In this document: positions 63,239 to 64,000 of the stretch, piece after piece
Layout: each line of letters opens with the position of its first letter
Numbering within the stretch: the first letter of the stretch is position 1
From: Nocardioides sp. BP30
Lineage (GTDB): Bacteria > Actinomycetota > Actinomycetes > Propionibacteriales > Nocardioidaceae
Assembly (NCBI RefSeq): GCF_029873215.1
Contig: NZ_CP123620.1
Coordinates: 62,001-126,000 of the forward strand
Reading direction: 5' to 3'
Length of the DNA stretch: 64,000 bases
Notes under the pieces: generated by a model
The model's input: the letters and a program-made list of their open reading frames with translations, nothing else
The model's database searches: none
What the model was told of the DNA's origin: nothing
Made by a program: the position numbers and the translations under genes

Positions 63239-64000
63239 ATGGGGAACCGACCGAGCGCCAGCGAGCTGATCAGCCTCGTCCTCGACGAGGGGTCCTGGGA
63301 GTCGTGGGACAGCCCGCCCGAGTACGGCGAGGTCGACGACGGCTATGGCGCTGACCTGCGGTCGGCACGGGCTCGCTCGGGGACCGACGAGGCAGTGATC
63401 ACCGGCGCCGGCCTGATGCGTGGACGCCGGGTGGCGGTGGTCGCCAGCGAGTTCCGATTCCTCGCCGGCTCCATCGGGCGGGCCACCGCCGAGCGCCTCA
63501 TCGCGGCGATCAAGCGGGCGACGGCGGAGGGGCTGCCGCTGCTCGCCGCACCGGCCTCGGGCGGCACCCGGATGCAGGAGGGGACGCCCGCGTTCGTTCA
63601 GATGGTCCGGATCGGCGAGGCCGTCGCCGCGCACAAGGCTGCCGGCCTGCCGTACCTGGTCTACCTCCGCCATCCCACCACCGGCGGCGTGATGGCCTCG
63701 TGGGGATCGCTCGGGCACGTCACCGTCGCCGAGCCCGGCGCACTGCTGGGTTTTCTTGGGCCGAAGGTCTACGAGGTGCTCCAGGGCTCCCCGTTCCCGG
63801 CCGGGGTGCAGCAGGCCGAGAACCTCTATGCCCACGGCATCATCGACGGCGTGGTCCCTCCCGAGGAGATCGCCGCGCTGCTCGACCGAGTGCTGACGAT
63901 CCTGACGGTCCGGCCCGGCCCCGGCTCCGCCCAGCCCGACGTCGCCTGCACAGGCGCGGGCCCCTCGTACGCCGAGCCCGTCGCGGTGGACCGCACCTGG
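63239..64000 (+). CDS. Acyl-CoA carboxylase carboxyltransferase-like protein (cut by window edge)
   Basis: 254 codons from ATG 63239, open to the right edge. The frame reads MGNRPSASELISLVLDEGSW and then shows VVASEFRFLAGSIGRATAER and LLAAPASGGTRMQEGTPAFV, the crotonase-like fold with the ASGGTRMQEG CoA-binding motif of AccD-type carboxyltransferases. The N-terminal zinc finger of E. coli AccD is absent. The missing right half probably holds the AccA-like partner domain. TACGGT 7 nt upstream suggests a leaderless mRNA. The divergent gene is the ABC-F ATPase. Confidence 0.88.
   Translation, partial: MGNRPSASELISLVLDEGSWESWDSPPEYGEVDDGYGADLRSARARSGTDEAVITGAGLMRGRRVAVVASEFRFLAGSIGRATAERLIAAIKRATAEGLPLLAAPASGGTRMQEGTPAFVQMVRIGEAVAAHKAAGLPYLVYLRHPTTGGVMASWGSLGHVTVAEPGALLGFLGPKVYEVLQGSPFPAGVQQAENLYAHGIIDGVVPPEEIAALLDRVLTILTVRPGPGSAQPDVACTGAGPSYAEPVAVDRTW

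Overview
The window is 64 kb of very GC-rich DNA with dense, short-spaced genes, GTG starts, ATGA/GTGA stop-start overlaps and many genes whose -10-like hexamer sits only 6-7 nt before the start codon (leaderless-type promoters). Gene content (HspR with HAIR operators, EtfD-type electron transfer reductase, DesA3-type desaturase with ferredoxin reductase, Dcd, a PucR regulator and an IdeR/DtxR-like iron box) points to an actinomycete, most like Nocardioides or a relative. That assignment is an inference from gene content and style, not a database result. The DNA looks chromosomal; there is no rRNA, phage, plasmid or CRISPR, and only one decayed insertion sequence.

Layout. 1-10.6 kb: heat-shock region. 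clpB runs off the left edge; the operon dnaK-grpE-dnaJ-hspR lies to its right, and both units have an HspR (HAIR) operator. A DUF445/Abi-alpha-like gene pair and a membrane-anchored 11-residue-repeat coiled coil lie between them. 10.6-17.5 kb: secreted protein, Nudix hydrolase, aldo/keto reductase, membrane-anchored protein, and a compact three-gene unit made of a 109-residue peptide with an Asp-Gly-Thr repeat tail, a JmjC/cupin_4 oxygenase and a Suc_Fer thioredoxin-like ferredoxin. This unit is the best candidate for an undescribed system, a possible peptide-hydroxylation (RiPP-like) pathway. 17.6-25 kb: two malyl-CoA lyase/CitE paralogues with an MFS carrier, then a ureohydrolase-NCS1 permease-SnoaL cluster divergent from a double Lrp regulator.

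25-35 kb: etfD with a 400-residue tail carrying nine SLFD motifs, a lipoprotein, a divergent XRE-cupin regulator and BenE carrier, a sodium:solute symporter, and an RHH regulator with a DUF4097 protein. 35-41 kb: siderophore uptake operon (binding protein, two permeases, ATPase, siderophore-interacting reductase) behind an iron box, then dcd, an SGNH hydrolase and tRNA-Gly(CCC). 42-47 kb: secreted C39-like protease and lipoprotein pair, two unknown genes, and an IS3 relic in a gene-poor island. 47-64 kb: FadE-type acyl-CoA dehydrogenase, GH43-like secreted protein, LysE exporter, SDR, a frameshifted Pyr_excise gene, enoyl-CoA hydratase, pgm, S51 peptidase, the desaturase/reductase operon with its PucR regulator, a secreted SGNH lipoprotein, an ABC-F protein, and a carboxyltransferase running off the right edge.

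Links. A palindrome of the form TTAC-YS-NN-SR-GTA lies before etfD, the acyl-CoA dehydrogenase and the enoyl-CoA hydratase, which suggests one regulator for beta-oxidation and its electron outlet. Two families of long intergenic palindromes each abut a stop codon.
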